Shown one piece after another: positions 45,053 through 56,443 of a stretch of DNA of 64,000 nt (positions are counted from its first letter, which is position 1; each line of letters starts with the position of its first letter). The translations under genes and the position numbers were made by a program. The notes beneath the pieces are model-generated. The model worked only from the letters and a program-made list of their open reading frames with translations. It had not been told where the DNA came from and did not search any database. Origin of the DNA: Jaminaea rosea (lineage: Eukaryota > Basidiomycota > Exobasidiomycetes > Microstromatales); assembly GCF_003144245.1 (NCBI RefSeq), contig NW_020289975.1, positions 620,001 through 684,000 of the forward strand. Reading direction: 5' to 3'.

Positions 45053-45970
45053 TTACGCCTTGACTTTCTTCTCTGCCGGCTGCGAAGGCGTAAGAGGAAA
45101 CAATCAGTCAGCTACTCCTCTCTCAGCGGACGAGGTACACCTACCACTACCACTCACCGGTGAACCTGCCTTGCCCGCAGCCGTCTCCGCCGCTGCGGCA
45201 CCGCCAGCGAATCGCTCTTCGCGCTTGCGCTTCCTCTCCTCGTCTTCTTTATCTACAAGACCGAATCGCTCTGCTCTCTTCCTCTTTGCCTCCTCCTCCT
45301 TGGCCTTCCTGGCAGCAAGCTCAGCCTTGGCCTCCTCGCTCATCGGCTCTTCCTTCTTGGGCGCTTCCTTCGCTCCATCCTTGGCCTTGCCATCCGCTTT
45401 CGCAGCAGTAGACTTAGCTGCGTCCCCTCCTCTCTTCTTTCCCGCAACGCCCAACTCCTTCTCCAACTTCTCCAATCCCTCAACCCCACCGCCGTCCCCC
45501 TCACCCATGCCAAACTTCCTCGCTCGCTCCAAGTTGCGCTCGGCCTCCTCCGCTAGCTCTGTCTGTCCGAAGCGGGCAGCGCGAGCTTTGCGCTTCTCGA
45601 GCTCGGCAATCAAAGCTGCTTGACGGTCTGCGGCGCTTGGAGCTGGCGCTGCTGCTGCTGCAGGTGGGGATGACGCTTTACCAGCAGAAGGGGAGGCGGC
45701 TGAAGGAGCAGAAGCAGGAGCTGCGGGAGCGGCCGCGGCCTTGGGGCTTCCAGCGCTAGTCTTGGGAGGGGACGCTGCCTTTCCAGCTGCCGAGGGAGCT
45801 GCTTTACCTGCCTCTGCTGGCGCTGCTCCATCAATGTCCTTCGGAAGGGCCTGTGGATTCTCGAGGAGACGCTCGATGAGGTTGGATTTGACTCCCGTTG
45901 TGGCCAAGTTGTGTGCTTGGAGGAGCTGCTTAAGCTCGGGGACCTTGAGTGACTGGAGATGAGCTTCCAT
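45053..45970 (-). CDS. THO1: SAP-domain mRNA export protein Tho1/SARNP
   Basis: RNA/DNA-binding protein linked to THO/TREX mRNA export. CDS is complement(45053..45079, 45158..45970), 279 aa; the 78-nt intron has a GTGAGT donor and the last exon encodes PAEKKVKA. The SAP domain is at residues 4-40 (LQSLKVPELKQLLQAHNLAT followed by TGVKSNLIERLLE). A Pro/Ala-rich linker follows. Then come repeats typical of Tho1/SARNP, which bind the helicase Sub2/UAP56: RKARAARFG, ERARKFG, KRAERFG and REERF. A Lys/Glu-rich coiled-coil-like stretch joins them. Divergent from DPB4. Confidence 0.92.
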
Positions 45971-46250
45971 GATTGCGAAGGGAAGATGATCCCAGCGTGG
46001 ATGAGTGGATGGAGAGAATGAAGAAGAATGGATGGGAGGAAGGAAGGATGAATGGATGGCTGCTTGCCTCGATGTCGTCCTTGCCCTCGCCGCCTCGAGT
46101 CGGACCGCCGCCGCTCAGACCAATTGCAACGCGACGCGGAGGCGGACGGACAGAGTGGCTTCAATGTCGAGTGAGTCGACGACGACGAGCGCGAGGGAAC
46201 ACGGCTCATTCATTCTCCTTGTCAACCTCAAAGCTTCTCCCTCGCCCATC

Positions 46251-47123
46251 ATGCCTCGCAAGAAGCAGCAGCCCATTGTCGATACCGCAGCAAATGGCGA
46301 CGCCTCGATGGACACTGATGGCCCCGTTGCTGGCCCTTCATCGGCAGGAGGAGCGGCAGCAAGATCGCAGGGAGGCGTCATCTCCGAGTCGATCCGCAAG
46401 CAGATGAGCCTCGAGGGCATTGAGGCGTACGAGATGCCCAAGGCTGTGCTCGCTCGTGTAGCAAAGGCAGAGGTCAGTCGGCGCTATTCTACACAATCAG
46501 GCGACTACCGATCAGCCGCTGAAGCTGATACTCTCTCTCCCTCGCACCCTCAGCTGCCCGAAAACGTCCAGATTCGCCGCGAGGCCCTTCTCGCCATCTC
46601 CAAATCAGCAACGATCTTCATCTCCTACCTCGCAGCGGTGTCCGACGAGCTGGCCAAGCAGAACAACCGCAAGACCATCATGCCAGTAGACGTAGTTGAG
46701 GGTTTGGGTCTAATGGAATTCCCAGAGGAGATCAGGCAAGAGTTGAAGCGGGAAGTCAGGGAATTCAAGGTGTTGGAAGAGGAAAAGAAGAAGAGGGCGC
46801 CTGGAGGTGGAGGAGCTACTGCGGGTGGAGATGCCAGTCCAGGGCCGGGAGAGGATGGGGAGGAGGAGGGAGGAGATGAGGAGGAGGGCGGCGCTGCTCG
46901 TGATACGAGCGCGATGGACGCCACCGGCGCTGGTGCAGGAGATGATGACGATGACCAGTCGCGAGGCGAGCAAGAGGATCAGTCCATGGATGCGGCTGCA
47001 CGAGTAGGTACAGGAGGTGCTGAATTATCTGCTGTGCCAGAGCAGCAGTCAGCAGCAGCATCAGCGCAACCACGGAACGACTCGAAGTCACCTCAGCCAG
47101 AGGACGAGGAGATGAGGGATTGA
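46251..47123 (+). CDS. DPB4: DNA polymerase epsilon subunit Dpb4/POLE3
   Basis: Histone-fold subunit shared by DNA polymerase epsilon and, in several species, the ISWI/CHRAC chromatin remodeller. CDS is join(46251..46472, 46554..47123), 263 aa. The 81-nt intron (GTCAGT..CTCAG) is a multiple of three and stop-free. The histone fold reads IEAYEMPKAVLARVAKAELP, then ENVQIRREALLAISKSATIF and LAKQNNRKTIMPVDVVEGLG. The C-terminal ~110 residues are strongly acidic (Asp/Glu/Gly-rich), as in other Dpb4 proteins. The upstream frame is open in the 5' UTR but the conserved region starts after this ATG. Confidence 0.93.
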   Translation: MPRKKQQPIVDTAANGDASMDTDGPVAGPSSAGGAAARSQGGVISESIRKQMSLEGIEAYEMPKAVLARVAKAEVSRRYSTQSGDYRSAAEADTLSPSHPQLPENVQIRREALLAISKSATIFISYLAAVSDELAKQNNRKTIMPVDVVEGLGLMEFPEEIRQELKREVREFKVLEEEKKKRAPGGGGATAGGDASPGPGEDGEEEGGDEEEGGAARDTSAMDATGAGAGDDDDDQSRGEQEDQSMDAAARVGTGGAELSAVPEQQSAAASAQPRNDSKSPQPEDEEMRD

Positions 47124-47324
47124 GCAAGACCTCAATGCATCACCGTGGGCCAAGCAAGACAACAACAGTGTACGGCCAAACACAGCAAGCGATGTCGCGG
47201 CTTCCTTTCCCGAATGTACATCACCTCTTCTCGATCACGCATCACGCTCACTTCTTCTACATGGCAGTTGAGTGAACTGAGGGGTATCGTATTGGATGAC
47301 AACAGATCGTGTCCAGCGCCCGGC

Positions 47325-48581
47325 TCAACTGGCAGCCGTCGCAGTCGCCGCTGCCTTCTTCTTCGCCTCGGAAGCAGCCATTGCCCTCTTAAGCACGTCC
47401 TGCTCGAAGCTAGCCGCGGCAGTGGGCTTCGAGGCGGATGGCTGAGCTGCGACCGGCGGCGCCCTCTCTCTTGCAGTTCCCTGAAGTGCCTGCTGAAGCT
47501 TGTCAGGTCGGCTCCTCCGCCAGTAGAGGACACGCTCCGGCTCTCCGACCTTGGAGCCTGGCGGAGCAGCTTCCTCCTGGCTCTTGTCATTCGCCTCCGC
47601 CTCGCCATTAGCCTTCCTCGCCTTCGCCTCTCTACGCCTCCTTTGTTGCACCTCCTTCGCTGAGGCCCATTCAACCCAGACCTCTGAGTAGTCTTCCCCT
47701 TGCCGCACCGCCGCTTGCTGACGTAGAGCTTCGTCAAGTCTGAAATCGCTGCCCGTCTCCACGAGGCGAAGCGCTGCAGTCATGTCCTCGAAAGTGGCGA
47801 GACAGACCACCTCGGAGGGACGCTTGCGCTTCTTGTCTTGATCGCCGTCATCGGCTGTCGGTGGCATTGTTTGTTTGAAGTGAAGGAGGGGCCCGAAACA
47901 TTTGATCAGGGATGACCGAAGTGAGGTGCCGTAGGATGGGTCGGCACCGACCGAGGCAGGGTAGAGGAGACGGACGGTCGTGTCCAGCGGGCCGATTGAG
48001 GGCTCGCTGATGTCTATATCTACCTGACCAGCCTGAGCCGTCGTAGCTCCGTTGACAGCGCCATTTTGCTTTGACGACGCTGCCGCAGCCTCTGCTGCCT
48101 TTGCCAGTCCTTTCCTCTGCTGCTCCTCCTCTCTTGACCTTCTTGCGGCTTCCTCCTCCCTCAACCGTCTTCCCTCGTCTCTCAACCTCTCAACTTCCCC
48201 TTCTCTCCTTCTCCTCTCTCCTCTCCTCTGAGCCTCTTCCCTTTCTCTCTTTTCGAGTTCCCCGACCATCCTTTTCCTCTCCTCCTCAAACTTCCCCACC
48301 CTCTCTCTACGCTTCTCCTCCTCATCCGCTTCACGCGCGAGTCTCTCTCGAGTTGCAGGGTCGGAGAGGAGCTCATAAGCTTTGTGCAGCGAGGCGAAAC
48401 GGTCTGCCGCTAATTGGGGAGGGACGTCTCGGCATTTGTCTGGGTGGTACTTCAGCGAGAGGGAGCGGTAGGACTTGCGAATCTCGGCATAGGTTGCGCT
48501 ACGCGGGAGATGGAGGAGGGAGAAGGCATCTCCGAGGGAAAGGTCACCTCCTGGTCCTCCTGATGAGGACGACGATGCCAT
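47325..48581 (-). CDS. cwf23: J-domain splicing protein (DNAJC17/Cwf23-like)
   Basis: Hsp40-type co-chaperone associated with the spliceosome. Single exon, 418 aa from the ATG at 48581. The J domain is at about residues 12-80 (DAFSLLHLPRSATYAEIRKS, then YRSLSLKYHPDKC with the HPD motif). A long Arg/Glu-rich coiled coil follows. An RRM-like domain comes next (DTTVRLLYPASVGADPSYGT, then EVVCLATFEDMTAALRLVE). The C-terminus is Ala/Lys-rich. J domain plus RRM is the DNAJC17 architecture. The frame extends upstream to 48608, but with a TTG. Convergent with DPB4. Confidence 0.88.
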   Translation of the reverse strand: MASSSSSGGPGGDLSLGDAFSLLHLPRSATYAEIRKSYRSLSLKYHPDKCRDVPPQLAADRFASLHKAYELLSDPATRERLAREADEEEKRRERVGKFEEERKRMVGELEKREREEAQRRGERRRREGEVERLRDEGRRLREEEAARRSREEEQQRKGLAKAAEAAAASSKQNGAVNGATTAQAGQVDIDISEPSIGPLDTTVRLLYPASVGADPSYGTSLRSSLIKCFGPLLHFKQTMPPTADDGDQDKKRKRPSEVVCLATFEDMTAALRLVETGSDFRLDEALRQQAAVRQGEDYSEVWVEWASAKEVQQRRRREAKARKANGEAEANDKSQEEAAPPGSKVGEPERVLYWRRSRPDKLQQALQGTARERAPPVAAQPSASKPTAAASFEQDVLKRAMAASEAKKKAAATATAAS

Positions 48582-48896
48582 CTTCGCCGAGCGTCTAGGT
48601 GGATGCAAGGCCGACCTGGCAGTGGCGGATGGTAAGAAAGGGAGAAAGGCACGAAGCGCGGTTGAATGTGGCGGCAGTCGGCTTTTGGCTCAGTCCGGTG
48701 GACGCGAAGCAGCGGAAGAGGATCAAGCGAGATCACGCAGGGGACGGCAGCATGAGGTATCGAGTTGAGAGAAAGCAGAGAAGAGTGGATCCACACAGGA
48801 GGACGAATGGGCATGAGAGGCAGGACCGGCTGCCCCGCTTTGTGAGATGAAGTGGGTGACAGCCCGGCCCTTGACCATCAGCCTGTCATGGCCCGC
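48582..48896. other. Intergenic region, MAP kinase 3' side to J-protein start
   Basis: A 315-bp tandem gap between minus-strand genes. It contains the J-protein promoter. No other feature was recognised. Confidence 0.4.
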
Positions 48897-50310
<1,414 letters not shown>

Positions 50311-51309
50311 CTTCTGTCCGTGGATGGAGATGAGGACGGTATGTGCTAGCAGTGACGAGAGAAGGCTGTTGTGATCGTGACAGTGACACAAGAATGGGCT
50401 TTTTCAAGTGAAAGAAGGGGAGCGAGCTCGCTGGCCGAATGCGTTGCGAAAGGAGATTGTTAAGTGGCGCTTCGTTGGCTCGTGCCCTTTTCACCGGAGG
50501 GCGGAGTGAGTGTGCACTTGAGTGGAGATGTTGGCCCAGAAATGAGCCGAAGGAGGCAATAAGGCAGGCCAGCAAGAGCTCTTTAGGGGTAAGTCTTGGT
50601 CTTGAAGTGATGAATCAGACGATGTTGAGGAAGGGCAAGATCGAGGACGGCAACGACAGGTCGAGAGTGAGGAAGAGAAAGGGAGCTGCTATGCGATCGA
50701 TGCATGGCTCCCTCGACTCGACGACGAGACGCATGAGCTCTCACGACGGAACACGGCTTGCCGCCCTTCTCCTCGCCTCGCAGCCTCACCTGGCGTGCGT
50801 CCATGCGTCGACGCCAGACGCCAGACGCCAGACGCCAGCGCCAGCGCCAGCCCCTCGTCGTCTTCCATGCCTGTGCGTGGGCGCCAGCCGGGGCAACTCA
50901 TACACGATCCGGTCGCCTGGCGTGACAGACTGATGAAGTAGCTGGCAATCCCGCAACGCGGGGGAGCATCGAAGAAGCAGGCGGGAAGCAGCAAGGCGAC
51001 GTCCGCCCGTGTTGGCGTCAAATCGGCGTAGGCTCGCGACTAGCATACCAGCCTTACGACGAGCGTGAGCGAAAACACGCATAGACACACGAGGAAGAAG
51101 GGTGTGTGAGTGCGATCCGAGGGCAAGGTCAGCATTCCTCTTGAGCTGTCGAGCTGTTGAGCGGCGTAGGCGTCATCTGTTCGCAAAGCCCTCACGCTTC
51201 ACGTCCGCCCTCTGAGCAGTCAAGGCAGATTGTGTAGTCGCGTACCAACATCGTCGTAACAGCGTGGTAGCAATCAGAGGTGGGTCAGGTGTGGTTGGTC
51301 AATCATTCC
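50311..51309. other. Divergent intergenic region, MAP kinase / thiol methyltransferase
   Basis: A gap of about 1 kb with both promoters. It includes a GC-rich minisatellite at 50811..50851. No gene-like frame was found. Confidence 0.45.
50811..50851. repeat. Minisatellite (ACGCCAG)n grading into (CGCCAG)n
   Basis: Four ACGCCAG units, then two CGCCAG units, in the intergenic space upstream of the MAP kinase. Unit shortening by one base suggests slippage. Confidence 0.75.
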
Positions 51310-52266
51310 ATGTATGTCGGTGCCATACCGGTGCCAACTACCGCGTCATTTGCTTCGAGGGTCGTGGTAGCCCTGACGCGCGTTGCGCCTGCCCGTGGTC
51401 CTACTCGTCTCCTCCACTCTTATTCACTATCAGCAACATCAGCATCGCCAACGACGAACAGGATGGCAAGCAGCGAAGCGAGCATGACCCCGGACGAGAA
51501 GCGCAAGGCCGATGTGGCTCGTCTACGCTCCATCATGGGTGACGGACTCGATCAGTCATTCTGGTCCAAAGCATGGCAGGCCAAGGCCACTCCATGGGAC
51601 AAAGGCTCACCTCAACCATCTCTGATTAATTTCCTCACCAAGACCGACGCAGGCAAAGCTCTAGTGGCGGCTGAAGGCAGCAAAGGCAGCGCTCTCGTTC
51701 CCGGAGCGGGGACAGGGTACGACGTGGAAGTCTTTGCGTCCTTGGGCTGGTCTAAAGCAGTTGGAGTAGACATCGCACCGGAAGCCGTCGAATCGGGCAA
51801 ACGCTGGCTGGCAGAGCGAGAACACAAGCCGTACCATGAAGAGATGCATTTCAAGGTGGCCGATTTCTTCGAGGATCCCAAGGGGGAACTGACGGGCTTT
51901 GACCTGGCGTACGATTATACGTTCTTCTGCGCCATCCCACCGAGCTTGAGACCGAAGTGGGGAGAGGCGTATGCGAGGAGCGTGAAGAGTGGGGGGCATC
52001 TGATTTGCTTGGTCTTCCCTATTGAGGGGGACCGCCCCAACGGGCCGCCCGTGAGTAGCCGTTGAGAGACAGACTGGAGATGCGCGTCAGGCTGACCAGA
52101 GAGTATCTCCTCATGCCCACAGTACTCGGTCTCGCCCGAGCTGATCACTCAGTTCCTCGAGCCGCACTTTGAGCTTCAGTGGCAAGGCGTGCCCCCCGAT
52201 CAGCCAGAAGAGCGCAAGAACATCGAACAGGTCATGCTTTGGAAGCGCAAGCAGGCTCGAGGATGA
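51310..52266 (+). CDS. TPMT-family thiol (thiocyanate/halide-type) methyltransferase
   Basis: SAM-dependent methyltransferase of the thiopurine methyltransferase family; fungal and plant members methylate thiols, thiocyanate or halides. CDS is join(51310..52050, 52123..52266), 294 aa, with a 72-nt intron (GTGAGT). Family features are SFWSKAWQAKATPWDKGSPQ, ALVPGAGTGYDVEVFASLGW (SAM motif I), VGVDIAPEAVE, FDLAYDYTFFCAIPPSLRPK and GGHLICLVFPIEG. The first 51 residues (from MYVGAIPVPTTASFASRVVV) are basic with no acidic residue and resemble a mitochondrial presequence. A second ATG at 51463 (MASSEASMTP) would give a cytosolic form. The natural substrate cannot be told. Confidence 0.9.
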
Positions 52267-52304
52267 GTCAGAGCGATGATCGAGGTATAATACGATTCGA
52301 AATC

Positions 52305-53188
52305 TTAGAGCTCGGTCCTGGTCCACTGCTTGTCCGCATCTGTGAGGGGCACATAGCGTACGCCGTACATCTTCTTACGGGTAACTTTGCCACTCTCGTC
52401 TTTGTCAACGTGGTAGATGTCTCTGCCGGGTGGAGGCGACATGGTCAGCTGCGGGTGATGCACTTTGAAGCTAGGTAGTGCTACTCACTGCGCTCCTGAG
52501 GCAGGATCCTCGACTGGGATGAAGAGTCGCCCAGGCTTGGCGAGCTGTGCCTCGAGCGCATCGATGACGCTTGGTGGGGATGCCGCGCCTACGTGGATGG
52601 CGTTGTAAGGCGCTCTTGCCGGCCAGCCTGTGCGCAGCAAAAGAATGTTGAAAAAAGTCAGCAGTTGAAAGGACACGGCCGTTCTTGTCGCTCCCTTGCC
52701 TCACCTTTCCTGCCATCGCCAAGCACGACCTCGATCTGACCCTTTGACATGGCGTCGCTCAATCCGTCCGTCTTCATATTCTCAACGCTTTGTTTCACCA
52801 GCGGCTCGATATGCTCAATACCAATGACCCGACTGCCACTATGAGCCCCGCTAACCTCACCCTCGTGCCCCGGCATTGGCTTGACGAGATGGTGGAACAG
52901 AGCAGCAAGGTAGCCACTCCCGCTGCCCACGTCAAGCACAGATGAGTCCGGCTTGAGATACTCCAGGAGCTCCTCTGCAGCGTGCGCATGCATATGAGGA
53001 GCAGAGATGGTGGCTGAGTAGCCGATGGTCTGAGGCGAATCCTGATACGCTGAGCGAGGGTCGGGGCAGTAGGCCTTGCGGTCCACCTTGGCCATTGCCT
53101 CAGCCACACGGGTGCTGTGAATGAGCCCCTCGCGGCGGAGATTGGAGATGAGCTCTTGGTTTGTGCGACCCGAGCACATCCACGCCAT
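52305..53188 (-). CDS. PCM1: Protein-L-isoaspartate O-methyltransferase
   Basis: Repair enzyme that methylates abnormal L-isoaspartyl residues in ageing proteins. CDS is complement(52305..52422, 52489..52627, 52705..53188), 246 aa; introns are 66 and 77 nt. The start [20 protein letters not shown] matches the animal PIMT N-terminus and fixes the ATG at 53188. Motifs are [20 protein letters not shown] (substrate loop), [14 protein letters not shown] (SAM motif I), [26 protein letters not shown], and C-terminal [13 protein letters not shown]. The stop lies only 38 bp from the stop of the convergent thiol methyltransferase, so the transcripts probably overlap. Divergent from the lipase gene. Confidence 0.95.
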
Positions 53189-53602
53189 GGCTGCAGATAT
53201 GGCCTTGAATGTGATCAAGGAGGAGTTCTAGGAGAAGGTTCGGTGATGCTCAAGTTGAGACGGGATGAATGGTGGAATTGACGCACAAGCCACACGCATA
53301 ATCCAAGGCTATTCACACCGCCGCCTCGGAGGCGGAGTGTGATTTGGGGGAAGCGTGTCGATGTGGAGACGAGAGCTCAAAAGAGGCGCAAGCGACAAGA
53401 CGCCGGCAAAGCGGAGCACAAGTCGAGTAGCGCACGCGGACTTGACGGGAGGAGCGAGAGAGCGAGAGAGCGAGGGGTCCACCCCAGCATTCAGCTTCCA
53501 GCACCAGCACCAGCATATACCCCTCGACCAAACACAGCCTTGCCCATCTCGAGCTCCTCACGATAGATGTCACCTTGCCATTGTCCCCTGTGCCCCTTGT
53601 AG
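53189..53602. promoter_or_regulatory. Divergent promoter region, PIMT / lipase
   Basis: A 414-bp gap between divergent ATGs. It has short purine-rich repeats (GAGAGCGAGAGAGCGAG near 53455..53472) but no assignable site. Confidence 0.4.
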
Positions 53603-56443
53603 ATGATGGCCTCAAGCTCCGTCGTCACGCTACCATGGCCATCATGTCGCGGGGCAGTCGTCGCAGGGCCGACATCTAGTCTCACGACAGTCACCATTTC
53701 CAGCATCCACGGCCCCTATAATCCCCCGCCTCCTCATCATCATCATCAACATCGTTCACGTCGATGCTCGCCCAGTCCGACAAGGGCAAGCGTCGAGACG
53801 AAGCGTCATCGCTCGACATTCCGCAGCAATCGTCAAAGCAGTGACGTTCACGCAGCGTCATACCGCCCGTCAACATCGAGTGGTTTGGCGCTTGAGCCGT
53901 TGCAAGGCGGATCGCAGTGCGCCTTCTCTTCATCTGCACCTTCATTTACGCCACCAGCTAATGAGACGTCCCGCTCAACATCCAGCTCGTCGGCTCCCTA
54001 CGCCTCGGGCTCATCGTCGAGATCAACCGTCGACTTCCTCAAGTGGTGGAGGCGATCTCTCAATTCCTCAAGCCGTTCAAACGAAGCACGGCCAGAACAA
54101 GCCACCTCAGCTCTCACGAATCCCCTTGATGGCCCAGTAGATGACATCAATACTTTGATGCGACACCCAGCCGTCTTCGACAACATCCGCAAACCCCGTC
54201 ATACAATCGTGCTCTGCCATGGTTTGTATGGCTTCGACTTCAGCCGGCCTTTCTTCGGCATCGAGATCCACTACTGGGCTGCCGTGCTCGACATTCTGCG
54301 TAAAAAGATTGGCGCAGATGTCATCGTCAGAGGAGTGCCCGGTACGGGGTCCATAGCTTCGAGGGCCAAGGCGTTGCATGAGTTCCTGCTTTCAGACGAG
54401 GCGGGCGTAAGAGGGCAGAAGGTCAACTTCGTCGGCCACTCGATGGGAGGATTGGATGCGCGATACCTCATCTCGCACCTACGTCCCAAGCCAGAGGAGT
54501 ACATTCCTGTCTCAGTGACCTGCATCTCGACGCCTCACCGAGGCAGTCCTTTCATGGACTGGTGCAATGCCAATGTGGGCATCGGCAGGGAGTACGTCGA
54601 AGAGTGCATTCGCGAGTACGAGCTCAAGAAGGGCATGTGGAAGAGACGAGAGCAGGAGGATGAGACTGGCGGTGAAAAATTGCCCTACAGTCTGAAGACG
54701 CCCTTGTTTGTGCGGCCAAAGAAGAAGGACGCAGCAGCCAATGAGAAAGGAGACAGCGCTGCGGCCTCGTACAAGACGAAGGAGCAGCAAGCGCAGGAGA
54801 GCATGGCAGATAAGGTAGCCGATGCCATCAGTGATGTTGGCGGAGCAGGAGCAGTAGCAGCGGCTGCTGTCACGGGCAACGATGGGAGCGGCGACTCCAG
54901 CACCGCCAAGAAGACGGCGCCAAACTCATCATCGCCCTCTTCATCGTCTTTCAAATCCCTCTCGGCTCTGGAATTTGTGACCCCTCTCACCCGTGCCTTG
55001 TCCTCCTTCACGGGCTCCTTCTCCTCGTACATGCTATCCGTCCTCGACCAACCAGCCTATGCTATGCTCTCCACCCGGTACATGAGCAAGGTCTTCAACC
55101 CCTCCACCCCGGATATGCCCAATGTCTCCTACTTTAGCATTGCAGCTCGCACTCGCAAGATCCCACTCTGGCATCCTCTCTGGCTGCCCAAGGTCATACT
55201 GGACGCCGCAGCCGAGGCAAGGACGGCGGGCAGTGAGAGGGATGGGAGTGCAGATGCCTTGGGAAATGCAGAGAACCAGGGGAATGATGGCCTCGTCAGC
55301 GTGCAGAGCGCTAAGTGGGGCACATTCCTGGGCGTAGTAGAGGATGCGGATCATTGGGATTTGAGAGGAGGTGGAGGGCCAAGATGGGGACAAGATAGGA
55401 GTATCAACCCGGCAACGGGAAAGCCTTGGCGAGAAGCGGCCGGTGCAGGGAAGAAGGCCGAGGAGCTGCCGAATGGCAAGGAGAAGAGGGAGGAAGGATG
55501 GATGGCGATCAACAGATTACTGGGCGGGATCGTCGGCTCGAGGTCGAAGGAAAGCGAGGAAAAGGCGAACGACAAGGCATCAGATGCTTCCTCGTCGCCA
55601 GTCGCGGAGGTCTCGACACCAAACGGCAGCGTCCCTGCGGCAAGCTCATCGCCGGTTTCATCCTCTACCTCGTCTCCTCCCGACCAGAGCAAAGCGCAAG
55701 CCTTCCTCGAAGAGTATGCGATTCTCCCCTCCTCCTCCTCCTCCTCCTCCTCTACCCCAACCTCCTCAGCAGACTCCTCGAACTCGCCAAATCTCCCCGT
55801 CCTCATGGACGAAGTCGCCTCGTGGATTTCGGAGCGTCTCCCCGTCGGAACTGAGGAGCGCAGACAATTGGCGAGCGATACGGCCAAGGAGCAAGAGGAG
55901 GGGGTGAAGGAGGCGATGGACAACGCTGTAAGCGTAGCTCAGGAGGCCGTAGGTGGTGGGACGGCAGCGAAATTGCCCTCTTTGAGCGATTCCGAATGGT
56001 CAGGTTCAGACGTCTCCGCTTTTGGCATTGCACCTTCTGCGGACTCGCCTCCCTCGTCATCCCAGGCAGAGGCCTCATCAGAGCAACAGCAGCACAGACG
56101 TCGCATCCTCAAGCTACGTCGCGAAGCAGAATGGCTCGAGTCGCTCAGCAGCAATCCATCTTCCTCCCCAGAGGGCTCAGCCTCGCAACGGGAAGACCGA
56201 GTTCGCGAGCTTCGTCGCGAGATTGAGTGGCACCGAGAGGAGCATGAGCGCTCCAAGGGCTCCTCATCCTCGGCCTCAACCCCCTCGTCGCCGGAGCGAG
56301 CTCGTGCGTCGATTGGCAAGAAGGGTCAGGCGGAAGCGAAGGAAAAGGATAAGAAAGACAAGGAAAAGAAGAGCAACGGAGACGAGCAGCTGGAACGATT
56401 TTGGGTCGCTGTATGCCAGAATCTGTGGGTCAGGGGATTTTGA
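53603..56443 (+). CDS. Alpha/beta-hydrolase lipase (Tgl2-like)
   Basis: Serine hydrolase resembling the mitochondrial triacylglycerol lipase Tgl2. Single exon, 946 aa. The catalytic part begins near residue 190: HTIVLCHGLYGFDFSRPFFG (oxyanion HG), then VNFVGHSMGGLDARYLISHL with nucleophile Ser280 in GHSMG, and TCISTPHRGSPFMDW. The acid and histidine probably lie in NQGNDGLVSVQSAKWG and VVEDADHWDL. The N-terminal ~190 residues are Ser/His/Pro-rich and may include a targeting signal. The core has a ~100-residue Ala/Ser/Lys insert. The C-terminal ~300 residues are Ser-rich with two Arg/Glu coiled-coil-like segments. The enzyme core is thus only about a third of the protein. Substrate and location are inferred from the family only. 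Confidence 0.85.
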   Translation: MMASSSVVTLPWPSCRGAVVAGPTSSLTTVTISSIHGPYNPPPPHHHHQHRSRRCSPSPTRASVETKRHRSTFRSNRQSSDVHAASYRPSTSSGLALEPLQGGSQCAFSSSAPSFTPPANETSRSTSSSSAPYASGSSSRSTVDFLKWWRRSLNSSSRSNEARPEQATSALTNPLDGPVDDINTLMRHPAVFDNIRKPRHTIVLCHGLYGFDFSRPFFGIEIHYWAAVLDILRKKIGADVIVRGVPGTGSIASRAKALHEFLLSDEAGVRGQKVNFVGHSMGGLDARYLISHLRPKPEEYIPVSVTCISTPHRGSPFMDWCNANVGIGREYVEECIREYELKKGMWKRREQEDETGGEKLPYSLKTPLFVRPKKKDAAANEKGDSAAASYKTKEQQAQESMADKVADAISDVGGAGAVAAAAVTGNDGSGDSSTAKKTAPNSSSPSSSSFKSLSALEFVTPLTRALSSFTGSFSSYMLSVLDQPAYAMLSTRYMSKVFNPSTPDMPNVSYFSIAARTRKIPLWHPLWLPKVILDAAAEARTAGSERDGSADALGNAENQGNDGLVSVQSAKWGTFLGVVEDADHWDLRGGGGPRWGQDRSINPATGKPWREAAGAGKKAEELPNGKEKREEGWMAINRLLGGIVGSRSKESEEKANDKASDASSSPVAEVSTPNGSVPAASSSPVSSSTSSPPDQSKAQAFLEEYAILPSSSSSSSSTPTSSADSSNSPNLPVLMDEVASWISERLPVGTEERRQLASDTAKEQEEGVKEAMDNAVSVAQEAVGGGTAAKLPSLSDSEWSGSDVSAFGIAPSADSPPSSSQAEASSEQQQHRRRILKLRREAEWLESLSSNPSSSPEGSASQREDRVRELRREIEWHREEHERSKGSSSSASTPSSPERARASIGKKGQAEAKEKDKKDKEKKSNGDEQLERFWVAVCQNLWVRGF

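Noticed and set aside
48582-48608. J-protein start at 48608
   Set aside because: The codon there is TTG; the first ATG is at 48581.
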